DNA of 5,314 nt from JBDNDK01 sp046719185 (GTDB taxonomy: Bacteria; Armatimonadota; UBA5829). The notes beneath the pieces are model-generated. The model ran no database searches. It saw nothing but the letters and a program-made list of their open reading frames with translations, and had not been told where the DNA came from. Where the stretch lies: positions 1-5,314 of the forward strand of contig JBDNDK010000163.1 in NCBI GenBank assembly GCA_046719185.1. The letters run 5' to 3'. Numbering within the stretch: position 1 is the first letter of the stretch; each line of letters starts with the position of its first letter. Below are positions 5,239-5,314 of the stretch, in pieces. A program made the translations under genes and the position numbers.

Positions 5239-5314
5239 GGGGGTCTTATGTTCGGCAAGGACAACCTCCGGCACACCGCTGCGCGCGGCGCGTCCCAGGT
5301 CGAGGTTGGCAAAC
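5239..5314 (-). pseudogene. larB: Fragment resembling LarB (nickel-pincer cofactor synthesis), GC-rich, probably foreign or chimeric
   Basis: The minus strand from base 5313 reads FANLDLGRAA, then RSGVPEVVLAEHKTP, then leaves the pattern as LFNLYN and a stop. I recognise the pattern D-x2-R-x2-R-x-G-x-PEV-x5-KTP from the stretch just before the AIR-carboxylase-like domain of LarB, which makes the pyridinium biscarboxylate precursor of the nickel-pincer cofactor. Only about 25 codons are present. Match and composition end together at the G-run 5238-5243, inside the gene, so this is not an intact locus. Bases 5251-5314 are 44/64 G+C, unlike everything else in the window. The plus strand offers a competing frame from ATG 5248 (MFGKDNLRHTAARGA) with a GGGGGG run before it and high G/C at third positions, but I recognise nothing in it. 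Confidence 0.55.

Noticed and set aside
4902..5312. Plus-strand frame 4902-5084 and minus-strand frame 4986-5312
   Set aside because: The first overlaps the DUF378 frame and its leader; the second runs through the composition break. Neither resembles a known family, whereas DUF378 and LarB patterns appear in other frames.

Overview
The window is AT-rich DNA, apart from its last ~75 bases. It suggests an anaerobic, fermentative bacterium with a Gram-negative-type envelope. The anaerobic part rests on a Rex-linked trimeric NADH/ferredoxin [FeFe]-hydrogenase operon. The envelope part rests on a protein with a PEP-CTERM sorting tail, a signal known almost only from bacteria with an outer membrane. 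I cannot fix the phylum from this window.

Minus strand, positions 1-3837, read right to left: rex (redox-sensing repressor), hydC (NuoE-like), hydB (NuoF-like) and hydA (the catalytic [FeFe] hydrogenase subunit, cut by the left edge). The genes are tightly packed: 36 bp between rex and hydC, a 1-bp TAATG overlap between hydC and hydB, and 15 bp between hydB and hydA. This is the layout of an electron-bifurcating hydrogenase, in which NADH and reduced ferredoxin are oxidised together to make H2, or the reverse. Rex senses NADH/NAD+. A near-consensus Rex operator lies at the predicted start of the rex-hyd transcript, so the operon should be derepressed when NADH builds up.

Positions 3838-4140 are a divergent regulatory region. 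It holds a strong minus-strand promoter for rex-hydCBA, a strong plus-strand promoter for the next gene, one good Rex operator and two weaker Rex-like sites. The weaker sites lie between the two promoters.

Plus strand, positions 4141-4815: a secreted choice-of-anchor E protein with a signal peptide and a C-terminal PEP-CTERM anchor, followed by a clear rho-independent terminator (4843-4878). Next come a perfect 10-4-10 inverted repeat (4956-4979) and a strong Shine-Dalgarno site leading into a small DUF378-family membrane protein gene (5008-5229). That gene has an in-frame TAG at codon 11 and an atypical C-terminus.

From about 5239 to the end, composition jumps to about 69% G+C. The minus strand there encodes what looks like an internal piece of LarB (nickel-pincer cofactor synthesis). 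The match stops abruptly where the AT-rich DNA begins, which looks like a chimeric junction or a recent insertion rather than a native gene.
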